64,000 nt of DNA, from positions 124,001-188,000 of the forward strand of contig CAWGNN010000009.1 in assembly GCA_963824105.1 (NCBI GenBank). The letters are read 5' to 3'. The stretch is from CAWDVB01 sp963824105. Its GTDB lineage: Bacteria; Actinomycetota; Actinomycetes; Propionibacteriales; Nocardioidaceae. Made by a program: the position numbers and the translations under genes. Below are positions 36,197 through 44,739 of this stretch, in pieces. The notes below the pieces were generated by a model that did not search any database, was not told the DNA's origin, and worked only from the letters and a program-made list of their open reading frames with translations. Within the stretch, counting starts at the first letter, position 1. The number at the start of each line of letters is the position of its first letter.

Positions 36197-37129
36197 TCAG
36201 AGGAACTCGACCCCCGTGACCATCTCGGAGAGCTCCCAGAGCTGACGCGCCATCTCCTCGTCGTGCGCTGGGGCCGGAGGCTGGACGATCGTCGCCTGCC
36301 CGCGGCTCTCGTTGGCCCCGTTGGGTCCGCAGTAGGTGCCGCCGCGTAGGCCCGGCGCGGTCGCAGCCATCAGCTGCGGCAGAGCGCCCTGCTCGACCGA
36401 CTGCCCGGCGAACCGCCCGACCAGCGGGCCGAGCGTGCCCTGAATGGTGCGCCTGCCCATGTTGAGGCCTCCGGACACCAAGCCTGTGTGGGTGTAGCCG
36501 GGGTGGGCGGCCGTCGCGACGATCGGGATGCCGTCGCGTTGCGCCCGACGGTCCAGCTCGAAGGTGAAGAGCAAGTTGGCCAGCTTGGACTGCCCGTAGC
36601 TCTTCCAACGCGAGTAGCGCTCGGGACGGAGCCGGGGATCGACGAGGCTGACTCGTCGCACCGTCCGGGCCATCGACGACGACACGGTTGTCACCCGCGC
36701 ACCTCCCTCGGCGGCGAGGGCGGGCAGCAGCAGCCCGGTCAGCGCGAAGTGACCGTAGTGGTTGGTCCCGATATGCAGCTCGAGGCCGTCCACGGTTTGG
36801 CGCAGTGGCGCGGCCATCACCCCGGCGTTGTTGACCAGGATGTCGATCGGGCCCAGCCCGACCATCCGCTCGGCGGCCGCTCGCACCGAGGAGAGGTCGG
36901 CCAGGTCGAGGGCGACGGGCACGAACGACGCATCGGGCAGCTCGGCCCCGAGCGCGGCGATGGTCTCGTCCAGCTTCGACTCGTTGCGCGCGGCCATGAC
37001 GACCTCAGCGCCGTGCGCGGCGAGCTGGCGAGCCGTCTCCGCGCCGAGCCCGCTGGTCACGCCAGTGACGACCGCCCGCTTCCCGGAGAGGTCGGGGATG
37101 TCCTGGTCGTTCCAGCCAGGTCTGCTCAT
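36197..37129 (-). CDS. Short-chain dehydrogenase/reductase family protein
   Basis: A 310-residue SDR of the long, light-dependent protochlorophyllide reductase/retinol dehydrogenase-like type. The NAD(P) motif is VVTGVTSGLGAETARQLA with NNAGVMAAP, and the active site comprises Ser in TVSSSMARTV and YGQSKLANLLF. ATG 37129 overlaps the stop of the MDMPI-family gene by four bases. Because of a frameshift upstream, this gene also appears as the tail of a 586-codon open frame starting at 37957; that fused protein is an artefact of the shift. The substrate is unknown. Confidence 0.87.
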   Translation of the reverse strand: MSRPGWNDQDIPDLSGKRAVVTGVTSGLGAETARQLAAHGAEVVMAARNESKLDETIAALGAELPDASFVPVALDLADLSSVRAAAERMVGLGPIDILVNNAGVMAAPLRQTVDGLELHIGTNHYGHFALTGLLLPALAAEGGARVTTVSSSMARTVRRVSLVDPRLRPERYSRWKSYGQSKLANLLFTFELDRRAQRDGIPIVATAAHPGYTHTGLVSGGLNMGRRTIQGTLGPLVGRFAGQSVEQGALPQLMAATAPGLRGGTYCGPNGANESRGQATIVQPPAPAHDEEMARQLWELSEMVTGVEFL

Positions 37130-37957
37130 GGTGTGATCGCCATCCCCTCCAGGATCGCACGGGCCAGGACGGGGTCTCCGGTCACCGCCACGGCGACCTC
37201 GTCGGGCGCACGACGCCCACCGGTGAGGATCACCGCCGTCTCGAAGTCCATGAGGAGCGATACCGAGGGGTCGTCGAGCAGCTCGGTGGTGGGCCGGGCG
37301 CGGCCGTCCGATCCGACCTCGACCCCGAGCTCGGCCTCCTGGTCCCCGGTGATGCGGAGAACCACCGTTGACCCCGGAGGTGCCCCGGCGACCTTGCCCA
37401 CGACATAGGGGAACGACGTCCGCGATGACGCCCAGGGCATGGTCCGCGCCGGGAGTGTCCAGGCCCCCCGGCCGGCCGACGGCGCGCCGGATGTCCTGCT
37501 CGTGCATCCAGATGTCGATCGCTCGATTGCTCAGCAGGCGCCCCCAGCCCCAGCGGACCCCCCCGGGAGTGCGGGTGGGCGTGGCCTCGGCGTCAACCGG
37601 TTGGTCGGCCTCGAGCTCCTCGGAGCGGACCCGCGCCGAGCTCTCCAGCTCCGAGATGATGCGTTCCGGGTCCCAGGCGCGCCGGGCGACCACTCCGGAC
37701 TCGGTGTAGGCGCCGAAGAGGTCGCGGACATGATCCGCCTCGGCCACGGTGGCGCCTTCGCTGTCCGGCTGCGCCTGGCCCGCGAGCTCGGACTCCAGGT
37801 GGGCCAGGTGTGCGGCAATCGCCTTGACGTCCCAGCCGGGGAGGTCGGTGGGGTGATCCCAGTCGTCCGCTGACAGTTCGCGCAGGAGAGCCACGACGTC
37901 CGTAATCGAGGCCCGCCACGTCTCGACGTACCCCCACAGGAGCGCGGCGTCATTCAT
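37126..37957 (-). pseudogene. Mycothiol-dependent maleylpyruvate isomerase family gene, frameshifted
   Basis: Two open frames together encode one MDMPI-family protein (DinB-like, TIGR03083 type). The first runs from ATG 37957 and contains LPGWDVKAIAAHLAHLE and IDIWMHEQDIRRA, whose histidines are the metal site. The second, down to 37126, contains the C-terminal domain (DPSVSLLMDFETAVIL, RAILEGMAITP). The join falls at a run of four Gs on the plus strand (37408-37411). Deleting one base gives a continuous 276-residue protein. Either this is a sequencing error, or a real inactivating mutation. The stop is coupled to the SDR by ATGA. Confidence 0.8.
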
Positions 37958-38103
37958 GGGTTCGAGCCTAGAGGAGGAGCACCAACGGCGTGCGCCGATT
38001 CCTCGGACCTTCCCATCCCCAACATCTGGCCAGCTGCGGCGGTCCTGGGGTCCCGATGTGACCGGTTGCGTCTCCCTGCGGCCTCGCGGGGCAGACTTTC
38101 CCC

Positions 38104-39885
38104 GTGAGCACCCGTGTCCGCGCCCCCGAGCTGCACGGCCGGGGCTGGCTGAACACCGGGGGCACCTCCTACTCGATCGCGGACTTCCGAGGACGGTTCG
38201 TGCTGTTGGACTTCTGGACGTTCTGCTGCGTCAACTGCCTGCACGTCCTCGACGAGCTGCGCGATCTGGAGCGGGAGTACGCCGAGGAGCTGGTGGTCGT
38301 CGGGGTGCATTCGCCGAAGTTCGTCCACGAGGCCGATCCCGTCGCGCTGGCGGCCGCGGTCGAGCGGTACGACGTCCACCACCCGGTCCTCGACGATCCG
38401 GACCTGGTGACCTGGCAGGCGTACACGGCACGGGCCTGGCCCACTCTCGTCCTGGTCGACCCCGAGGGCTACATCGTCGGTCAGTACGCCGGGGAGGGCC
38501 ATGCTCACGCGATCGGTGCCCTCCTCGCCGCGTTGGTTCCCGTTGCCCGGGACCGGGGCACGCTTCAGCCTGGGGACTCGCCCTATGTCGCCCTTCCGGT
38601 GGAGCCAGGTGACCTGCGGTTCCCGGCGAAGGCGGTCCGCTGGGGCGACCACCTGCTCGTGGCTGACGCCGGACACCACCAGATCGTCGAGCTCGACGGC
38701 GACACGGTCGTGCGTCGCATCGGGACCGGTGAGCGAGGTCTTGCCGACGGGCAGTCGCCGGCCTTCAGTGAGCCGAACGGACTGTGCGTGTTGCCGCCGG
38801 AGGTCGCTGCCGAGGTGGGCTACGACGTGGTCGTCGCCGACACGGTCAACCATGCGCTGCGCGGGATCGCGATGGACACCGGTGCGGTGTCCACTCTCGC
38901 CGGCGATGGGGAGCAGTGGATGCAGGGAGAGCCGACCGATCGGCTGAGCAGCCCGTGGGACGTCGCCTGGTGGCAAGGCAAGGTGTGGATCGCGATGGCC
39001 GGGATTCATCAGCTCTGGACGTTCGACCCGGCGACGAGGACGGTCGAGGTTGCGGCCGGCACGACCAACGAAGGCTTGGTCGATGGACCACTGGATGACG
39101 CGTGGTTCGCGCAGACCAGCGGGCTCTCGTCAGCGGGTGAGCGGCTCTGGCTCGCCGACAGTGAGGTGTCGGCGGTGAGGTACGTCGAGGACGGCCGCGT
39201 CGGCACGCTGGCCGGACGGGGGCTGTTCGAGTTCGGGTTCCGCGACGGGCCGGTGGACGAGGCGCTCTTCCAGCACCCGCTGGGAGTCCTCGCCTTGGAC
39301 GACGGCTCGGTCGCGGTTGCCGACACCTACAACGGCGCGGTCCGGCTGATCCGGGACGGGCAGGTCGAGACGCTGGCGAGCGGGCTCGCCGAGCCGAGTG
39401 GCTTGGTCGAGGACGGGGACCACCTGATCGTCGTCGAGTCGGCAGCGCACCGGCTGACCCGGGTTCCGCTGGGAGCACGGGCTTCGGCCGACGGGACCGG
39501 TCAGGTCACACAACGCCCACCCACCGACGTCGCACCGGGTGAGCTCGAGATCGTGGTGGAGTTCACGCCGCCGCCGGGGCAGAAGGTCGACGACCGTTTC
39601 GGCCCGGCCTCTCAGCTCCTGATCACCAGCACCCCGCCGGCGCTGATCGCCGCAGGGGAGGGCCGGGGCACCGAGCTGACCCGGACCGTCAGCATCGACC
39701 CGGTGGTCGGGGGCGGCGTGCTGCACATCGCCGCCCGCGCCGCGTCGTGTGACGCCGACGGCGGCGAGGGCGCCGCGTGTCACATGCACCAACAGGACTG
39801 GGGCGTGCCCATCCGGGTCTCCCCGGACGGCACGCCCCAACTAGTTCTCCCGCTGTCAGGCTGGACAGACCCCCTGGTCCGCTAG
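38104..39885 (+). CDS. Thioredoxin-like / NHL-repeat protein (NHLRC2-like)
   Basis: A 593-residue protein. Residues 10-155 form a thioredoxin-like domain with the motif WTFCCVNC (cysteines 41, 42 and 45) in place of CXXC. Residues 170-440 hold NHL repeats forming a beta-propeller, and a C-terminal beta domain of about 120 residues follows. The same layout is seen in the eukaryotic/bacterial NHLRC2 family. No signal peptide is visible, so it is probably cytoplasmic. Redox activity through Cys42-Cys45 is possible but unproven. It starts at GTG 38104. Divergent from the frameshifted MDMPI operon. Confidence 0.85.
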   Translation: MSTRVRAPELHGRGWLNTGGTSYSIADFRGRFVLLDFWTFCCVNCLHVLDELRDLEREYAEELVVVGVHSPKFVHEADPVALAAAVERYDVHHPVLDDPDLVTWQAYTARAWPTLVLVDPEGYIVGQYAGEGHAHAIGALLAALVPVARDRGTLQPGDSPYVALPVEPGDLRFPAKAVRWGDHLLVADAGHHQIVELDGDTVVRRIGTGERGLADGQSPAFSEPNGLCVLPPEVAAEVGYDVVVADTVNHALRGIAMDTGAVSTLAGDGEQWMQGEPTDRLSSPWDVAWWQGKVWIAMAGIHQLWTFDPATRTVEVAAGTTNEGLVDGPLDDAWFAQTSGLSSAGERLWLADSEVSAVRYVEDGRVGTLAGRGLFEFGFRDGPVDEALFQHPLGVLALDDGSVAVADTYNGAVRLIRDGQVETLASGLAEPSGLVEDGDHLIVVESAAHRLTRVPLGARASADGTGQVTQRPPTDVAPGELEIVVEFTPPPGQKVDDRFGPASQLLITSTPPALIAAGEGRGTELTRTVSIDPVVGGGVLHIAARAASCDADGGEGAACHMHQQDWGVPIRVSPDGTPQLVLPLSGWTDPLVR

Positions 39886-40076
39886 GGAAGGACCACAATC
39901 ATCGGCCCGGAGACGGTGACGTCCGATGACGTCACCGCGGAAGTAGTGGTCCTCTCGTCGGTGTTGACGATCACGATCCGAACTTTGCCGCTCGAGATGT
40001 CGGCCGTGCAGGAGTAGTTGAAGATGGTGCTGACCCCGCCGTTGCCCTTCTCGAGGCAGATCGGCGAGGTGTGGGA
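39882..40076 (-). pseudogene. C-terminal remnant of a paralogue of the secreted protein at 40144
   Basis: On the minus strand an open stretch of 64 codons ending at TAG 39884-39882 resembles the last 60 residues of the intact neighbour: it keeps CLE, then GG, ST, and YSCTA in the same order (NYSCTADISSGKVRIVIVN against DYSCTAQVNSSNRTVEVVL). It has no start codon, signal peptide or decapeptide repeats. It therefore looks like the decayed tail of a tandem duplicate. Its stop overlaps the stop of the NHL gene on the other strand. Translation is unlikely. Confidence 0.62.
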
Positions 40077-40086
40077 CCGGGCAGGA

Positions 40087-40122
40087 GAGCGGGGCGCGGG
40101 CCGTCAGGCCCGCGCCCCGCTC
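40087..40122 (-). terminator. Hairpin terminator of the secreted-protein gene
   Basis: GAGCGGGGCGCGGGCC (40087-40102) and GGCCCGCGCCCCGCTC (40107-40122) are exact complements with a 4-nt loop. It lies 22 bp after the stop codon of the gene at 40144-40713 on the minus strand. It separates that gene from its decayed paralogue. Confidence 0.82.
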
Positions 40123-40143
40123 AGCACTGATCTCCAGGCTGGG

Positions 40144-40713
40144 TCAGAAGACGACGACGTAGAGGTTCAAGGCGTCCAAAGGGACGCGAGCAGCCGTGCC
40201 CGTGTCGTTGTGCGCCGACAACACGACCTCGACGGTGCGGTTACTGCTGTTGACCTGAGCGGTGCAGCTGTAGTCGTAGGTCGAGTTGAACCCGCCGCTG
40301 TACTCCAAGCCACAGGCCGCGACGGTGAGTGTCGGGTCGACGAATTGCGTGAGCGTGAGGGTGTAGTGGCCGGTGCTGTTGTGTGTGCAGGTGTTGTAGA
40401 AACCGCGCGTCTGGCTGGTCGTGACCGTGCAGGTCCCTATGCCTCCGAGGCCCGCGACCGCCCGAGCACCGGTCTGGGAGATGGCCACGTTGGAGGCAAG
40501 ATTCAGATCCCTCATGGACAGGCTTCCATTGCGGATATCCCGGCCCGTGAGTGAGTTGTTCTTGATGTCCCTGGTGGTCACCGTGCCGTTCTTGATGTCG
40601 GCTCCTGTGATGGTTGCGACCGCGTAGGCGGTCCCGCTCATCGAAACGACGAGCGCGGCGATCGCGATGAGGCCCGCCGGTGACAGCAGCGACCGGAAGA
40701 GTGACTTGCGCAT
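40144..40713 (-). CDS. Secreted protein with decapeptide repeats
   Basis: A 189-residue protein with a signal peptide (MRKSLFRSLL, then a hydrophobic core, cleavage near AYA at 29-31). Four tandem decapeptides follow, with aspartates at residues 39, 49, 59 and 69 (GADIKNGTVT, TRDIKNNSLT, GRDIRNGSLS, MRDLN). The C-terminal 110 residues are Thr/Ser-rich with five or six cysteines (GTCTVTTSQT, NTCTHN, AACGLEY, YSCTAQ), suggesting disulfides in a beta domain. The decapeptide head occurs in many actinobacterial exported proteins of unknown function. A decayed copy of the tail lies at 39882-40076. Confidence 0.78.
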   Translation of the reverse strand: MRKSLFRSLLSPAGLIAIAALVVSMSGTAYAVATITGADIKNGTVTTRDIKNNSLTGRDIRNGSLSMRDLNLASNVAISQTGARAVAGLGGIGTCTVTTSQTRGFYNTCTHNSTGHYTLTLTQFVDPTLTVAACGLEYSGGFNSTYDYSCTAQVNSSNRTVEVVLSAHNDTGTAARVPLDALNLYVVVF

Positions 40714-40859
40714 GCTTCCCCCTCAAGCCCGCTCTCCCCCGCAGCCCCGTGCCACGCGGCGTCGGACCCCGCGAGCGTAAGGCCCAGGGGGAGGCCGTGG
40801 GAAGGATCAACGTCCAGGGCCGCGAGTGAGCGAGCTTCCCAACGATCGGTTGCACAACA

Positions 40860-40895
40860 CCGAGGGGCGCGGACCAGACGGTCCGCGCCCCTCGG
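40860..40895 (-). terminator. Hairpin terminator of the acyl-CoA dehydrogenase gene
   Basis: CCGAGGGGCGCGGACC (40860-40875) and GGTCCGCGCCCCTCGG (40880-40895) are exact complements over 16 bp with a 4-nt loop. It lies 14 bp after the stop codon at 40910 (minus strand). No T-tract is present. Confidence 0.82.
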
Positions 40896-40909
40896 CTTCC
40901 CCCGCCCGG

Positions 40910-42772
40910 TCAGAAGGCGTCTTCGGGCAGATCCATGATCGACAGGTCCGTGGCCTCCGCGATCGTGCGCTCGGCCGACAGCACGGGCAGGACGTTGCGG
41001 GCGAAGAACTGGGCCGCGGCGACCTTGCCCTGGTAGAACGCGCGGTCCTTCTCGGAGACCTCTCCGCCGAGCGCGTGCAGGGCGACCTCTGCCTGCCGCA
41101 GCAGCAGCCACGAGCAGATGATGTCGCCGAGCGCCATCAGCAGGCGGGTGCTGTTCAGCCCGACCTTGTAGATGTTGCGCACGTCGCCGTTCTCGGCATT
41201 CGGGTCTGCCGACATCAGGTGGTTGATCATCGTCCCGACCATCGCCTGGCCGTCCTCGAGCGCCGTGGCCAGCAGGCCCCGCTCGACCTTGAGCTCGCCG
41301 CCTCCGGCCTCGCTCTTGACGAACGCCTCGATCTCGCCCGCGAGGTGGCCGAGTGCCTGGGCCTGGTCCTTGACGATCTTGCGGAAGAACAGGTCCTGGC
41401 CCTGGATCGCCGTGGTGCCCTCGTAGAGGGTGTCGATCTTGGCGTCGCGGACGTACTGCTCGAGCGGGTAGTCCTGAAGGAACCCGGATCCGCCGAAGGT
41501 CTGCAGGGACTCGGTGCCGAGCAGCACCCAGGAGCGCTCCGAGCCGTACCCCTTCACGATCGGGAGCAGAAGGTCGTTGACCTTCGCCGCCAACTCGTCG
41601 GTCTGCCCGGCATGCTCGGCCATCAGGACCTTGTCCTGCCACGTGGCGGTGTAGAGGACCAGGGCACGCAGCGCCTCGGAGTACGCCTTCTGGAGCATCA
41701 GGGACCTACGCACATCGGGGTGGTGAGCGATCGTCACCCGCGGCGCCGTCTTGTCGGCCGCCTGGGTGAGGTCGGCGCCCTGAACCCGGGTCTTGGCGTA
41801 CTCGAGGGCGTTGAGATAGCCGGACGACAGCGTTGCGATCGCCTTGGTGCCGACCATCATCCGGGCGTTCTCGATCACCTCGAACATCTGCCGGATCCCG
41901 TCGTGGGCCTCGCCGAGCAGCCACCCCTTGGCGGGCTCGTGCTCACCGAGGGTCAGCTCGCAGGTGGTGGACACCTTGATGCCCATCTTCTTCTCGAGGT
42001 TGGTGACGTAGACGCCGTTGCGCTCGCCGGTGAGCTCCCCGGTCTCGATGTCGAAGTGGTACTTGGGGACGATGAACATCGACAGGCCCTTGGTGCCCGG
42101 CCCGCCGACGCCCTCGACCCCGACCGGGCGGGCGAGGACGAGATGCACGATGTTCTCCGACATGTCGTGCTCGCCGGAGGTGATGAAACGCTTCACGCCC
42201 TCCAGGTGCCAGGTGCCGTCCTCCTGCAGCGTCGCCTTGGCGCGCCCCGATCCGACATCGGATCCGGCGTCCGGCTCGGTGAGCACCATGGTCGAGGCCC
42301 ACCGCCGGTCGATCATGAGCTGGGCGATCTTCTTGTCGCGCTCGTTGCCGTTGTGGTGCACGACGCGGGCAAAGCTCGGGCCGGCGCCGTACAGCCACAC
42401 CGACGGGTTCGCGCCGAGGACCAACTCGGCGAACGACCACACGACGCTCGCCGGAGTGGGCTGGCCGCCCATCTCACTGGGAAGGAGGAGACGGTAGAAC
42501 TCGGAGTCCATCCAGGTCGCGTAGCTCTTCTTGAATCCCTCCGGCAACGTGACCGACGAGGTGGCCGGGTCGAAGACCGGCGGGTGCCGGTCGCCCTCCT
42601 CGAACGACGCGGCGAGGTCGTCGGTCGCCATCCGCTCGATCTCGGTGAGGATGGACCGGACGGTGTCGACGTCGACCTCCTCGAAGAGGCCCTTGCCCAG
42701 GATCTCGTCGATGTGGAAGACCTCGAAGAGGTTGAACTCGATGTCGCGGAGATTGCTCTTGTAGTGGCTCAC
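40910..42772 (-). CDS. Acyl-CoA dehydrogenase (FadE5-like, 620 aa)
   Basis: A 620-residue flavoenzyme of the long ACAD branch that includes mycobacterial FadE5. Blocks seen are VLTEPDAGSDVGSGRAK (FAD contact), RFITSGEHDM, the glutamate region DTLYEGTTAIQGQDL and the C-terminal extension of about 130 residues. FadE5-type enzymes oxidise a wide range of saturated acyl-CoAs in the first step of beta-oxidation. It starts at ATG 42772, with two operator-like sites 60-100 bp upstream, shared with the divergent LLM gene. No beta-oxidation gene cluster is present here. Confidence 0.92.
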   Translation of the reverse strand: MSHYKSNLRDIEFNLFEVFHIDEILGKGLFEEVDVDTVRSILTEIERMATDDLAASFEEGDRHPPVFDPATSSVTLPEGFKKSYATWMDSEFYRLLLPSEMGGQPTPASVVWSFAELVLGANPSVWLYGAGPSFARVVHHNGNERDKKIAQLMIDRRWASTMVLTEPDAGSDVGSGRAKATLQEDGTWHLEGVKRFITSGEHDMSENIVHLVLARPVGVEGVGGPGTKGLSMFIVPKYHFDIETGELTGERNGVYVTNLEKKMGIKVSTTCELTLGEHEPAKGWLLGEAHDGIRQMFEVIENARMMVGTKAIATLSSGYLNALEYAKTRVQGADLTQAADKTAPRVTIAHHPDVRRSLMLQKAYSEALRALVLYTATWQDKVLMAEHAGQTDELAAKVNDLLLPIVKGYGSERSWVLLGTESLQTFGGSGFLQDYPLEQYVRDAKIDTLYEGTTAIQGQDLFFRKIVKDQAQALGHLAGEIEAFVKSEAGGGELKVERGLLATALEDGQAMVGTMINHLMSADPNAENGDVRNIYKVGLNSTRLLMALGDIICSWLLLRQAEVALHALGGEVSEKDRAFYQGKVAAAQFFARNVLPVLSAERTIAEATDLSIMDLPEDAF

Positions 42773-42832
42773 TCAGATCGCCTCGCACATGGGGGGCTGG
42801 TGCCCAGGGTGGCCGGGCGGGAGAACCCGCCC

Positions 42833-42870
42833 TACTCGTCAGTAACATCATTATGCAACTCGCGAGTAAC
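42833..42870. promoter_or_regulatory. Two tandem operator-like sites between the FadE5-like and LLM genes
   Basis: TACTCGTCAGTAAC (42833-42846) and AACTCGCGAGTAAC (42857-42870) fit a common 14-bp pattern WACTCGYSAGTAAC, 24 bp apart. Each is dyad-like around CG, and the second holds the perfect core ACTCGCGAGT. They lie 61-98 bp upstream of the FadE5-like start and about 105 bp before the LLM start. A TetR-type fatty-acid regulator is likely; no such gene is adjacent. Confidence 0.55.
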
Positions 42871-42973
42871 TTGATCAAGGGAATCGCTGGAAGCCTCGCC
42901 AGCCCGCCGGAGGGGCGGGCAGTTCCTCGTGCTCACCGGACCAGAGTTGCGCCGATCCGCCTAGCCTGGGTCC

Positions 42974-43852
42974 ATGCGTCTGGGACTGCACGTCACCCGC
43001 TTCGACTTCCCCGGCGGTACGCCGAGCATCGGGCCCACCCTGCGCGACCTCGGCCGGGTCGCCGAGGACGTGGGGGTCGCGAATCTCTCGACGATGGACC
43101 ACTGGTTCCAGCTGCCCTTCATCGGTGAGGCCACCCAGCCGATGCTGGAGGGCTACACGACGCTCGGTTTCCTGGCCGCCCACACCCAGACCCCCACCCT
43201 CCAGATGCTGGTTACCGGCGTCACCTATCGGCCCCCCGGTCTGCTGGCCAAGCAGGTCGCCACCTTGGACGTGCTGTCGGAAGGGCGCGCCGCCCTCGGC
43301 ATCGGTGCCGCGTGGTTCGAGCGTGAGCACCGCGGACTGGGTGTCCCCTTCCCTCCGTTGGCCGAGCGCTTCGAGCGCCTCGAGGAGACGCTGCAGGTCG
43401 TGCGCCAGATGTTCTCCGATGACGACGGTCCGTTCGAGGGGAAGCACTACCGGCTGGAGGAGACCATCTGCTCGCCGCCACCTCTCGGACCGGTCCCGGT
43501 GATGATCGGGGGGAGCGGCGAGCGCAAGACGCTCCGACTGGTCGCGTCGTATGCCGACGCGTGCAATCTGTTCGCCGGCCCCGATGCCGGACCGTCCGCG
43601 GTGGCCCACAAGCTCGACGTGCTGAGAGAGCACTGTGCCGAGGTGGGGCGCGACTACGGCGAGATCCGCAAGACGGTGCTGTGGAACCCGCGATTCGACC
43701 CGGCCAAGGAGGGAGGCGACTTCCTCCAGCACATGGCCGACCTCGCCGCACTCGACATCAGCGACGTGCACGTGATGCACGGTGCGGGAGACCCGGTCGC
43801 GTTCGTCGACTCTCTCGGCCAGCACGTGATGGGACCCCTACGGCAGCTCTGA
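42974..43852 (+). CDS. LLM class (F420-dependent) oxidoreductase
   Basis: A 292-residue luciferase-like TIM-barrel protein of the F420 branch: MRLGLHVTRFDFPGG, LMVTGVTYRPPGLLAKQVATLDVLSEGRA region (TG..YR.P..LAK motif) and GIGAAWFEREHRGLG. Most such actinobacterial proteins use coenzyme F420 and reduce or oxidise an unknown organic compound. It shares its promoter region with the FadE5-like gene, so a role in lipid metabolism under the same regulator is possible. The start is ATG 42974. The convergent neighbour at 43965 is separated by a hairpin. Confidence 0.86.
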   Translation: MRLGLHVTRFDFPGGTPSIGPTLRDLGRVAEDVGVANLSTMDHWFQLPFIGEATQPMLEGYTTLGFLAAHTQTPTLQMLVTGVTYRPPGLLAKQVATLDVLSEGRAALGIGAAWFEREHRGLGVPFPPLAERFERLEETLQVVRQMFSDDDGPFEGKHYRLEETICSPPPLGPVPVMIGGSGERKTLRLVASYADACNLFAGPDAGPSAVAHKLDVLREHCAEVGRDYGEIRKTVLWNPRFDPAKEGGDFLQHMADLAALDISDVHVMHGAGDPVAFVDSLGQHVMGPLRQL

Positions 43853-43918
43853 GTCGGCAACGGGGCGGATGCACCCGCCACCTCGCGGGGCCGGCTCGCA
43901 GCCAACCGACACGACGAA

Positions 43919-43946
43919 GGCCCGCCCCCCGGGGAGGGAGCGGGCC
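43919..43946. terminator. Terminator between convergent genes at 43852 and 43965
   Basis: GGCCCGC (43919-43925) and GCGGGCC (43940-43946) pair across a 14-nt loop in which CCCCC and GGGG can also pair. The hairpin lies between the LLM stop and the minus-strand membrane-protein stop. Confidence 0.65.
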
Positions 43947-43964
43947 GACATCGAATCGGATGGA

Positions 43965-44552
43965 TCAGGCGCTGCTGGCCACGCGCCGTGCGTGCATGAA
44001 GCCCAACACGGCGAGGAGGAGCATGACCGCCCCGGCGAGGAGGGCGCCGATGGCTGCGAAGCCGGCGACCGTACCGATCGTCGCGAACGCGTAGCCGTAG
44101 AGGAGCAGGCCCCTCAGGGTGTCACCCTGGAAGATGGTGTCCCTCAACGAAGTCAGCTGGACGCACTTGTCGCTGGTCGCGTCCTCGGCGCACGCTGCCC
44201 GGCTCGGGATGTCGGCGTAGGCGTAGGCGGTCGAGTCGATGCCCAGCGCCTCGTACGTCGACTTGGCCGCCTCGTTCATGTGCACCAAGATGTAGTGGTT
44301 GGCGTAAGCCTTGGCCTGGGGACCGGTGGTCATCGGCTGGCCCGCGAACGGCGCGAGCGCGTCCTGGTCGGCCTGGGGCAGGCTGCCGTACGCGTCGGCG
44401 GTGGGCATGGTGATGTTCTGCATGGACAGCTGGTCGTTGACCTGGCCGCCAACGAACGAGTTGGCCCAGAGCAAGAGCCCGCCTGCCACCAACAGGACGA
44501 TGGCCAGCAAGAAGCCGGTCCACGAAATAAGCTTGTCGAGTGTTGATCGCAC
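43965..44552 (-). CDS. Two-helix membrane protein (paralogue of 2290-2703)
   Basis: A 195-residue protein with a membrane helix near the N-terminus (about 12-32), an extracellular loop of about 110 residues including a pair of cysteines (AACAEDATSDKC), and two hydrophobic stretches at the C-terminus (about 140-185). GTG 44552 follows AAGGAG at 10-nt spacing; an upstream ATG at 44597 would add an unlikely basic leader. Like the protein at 2290-2703 it has a NDQLxxxxIT motif after the first helix, a GPxAKAYA stretch and an LRG motif before the last helix. Function unknown. Confidence 0.72.
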   Translation of the reverse strand: MRSTLDKLISWTGFLLAIVLLVAGGLLLWANSFVGGQVNDQLSMQNITMPTADAYGSLPQADQDALAPFAGQPMTTGPQAKAYANHYILVHMNEAAKSTYEALGIDSTAYAYADIPSRAACAEDATSDKCVQLTSLRDTIFQGDTLRGLLLYGYAFATIGTVAGFAAIGALLAGAVMLLLAVLGFMHARRVASSA

Positions 44553-44739
44553 TGTGATCGTTCTCCTTGTTGGAGTTGGTATTTCCAATATCTCCACATC
44601 AAGTTAGAAGTACCCGGCCGGTTGCGGCAGGTCGTGAAGTCCCGGGTTGGCCATGACCTACATCACCTTTCCTGCCGTGGGCCCGATGTGGGCCGAGGGC
44701 TCCCGTCAGGGGCCGGTAGAGGGGCCTGGTTCCACCCGG

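Noticed and set aside
36197..37957. A single 586-codon fusion of an MDMPI-type enzyme and an SDR
   Set aside because: The fusion exists only because a one-base shift joins the frames. The correct C-terminus of the first protein lies in another frame, and the SDR has its own start overlapping that stop.
40826..42874. Plus-strand open frame of 682 codons
   Set aside because: It is antisense to the FadE5-like gene; composition is low-complexity and no domain is seen. High GC favours such frames.
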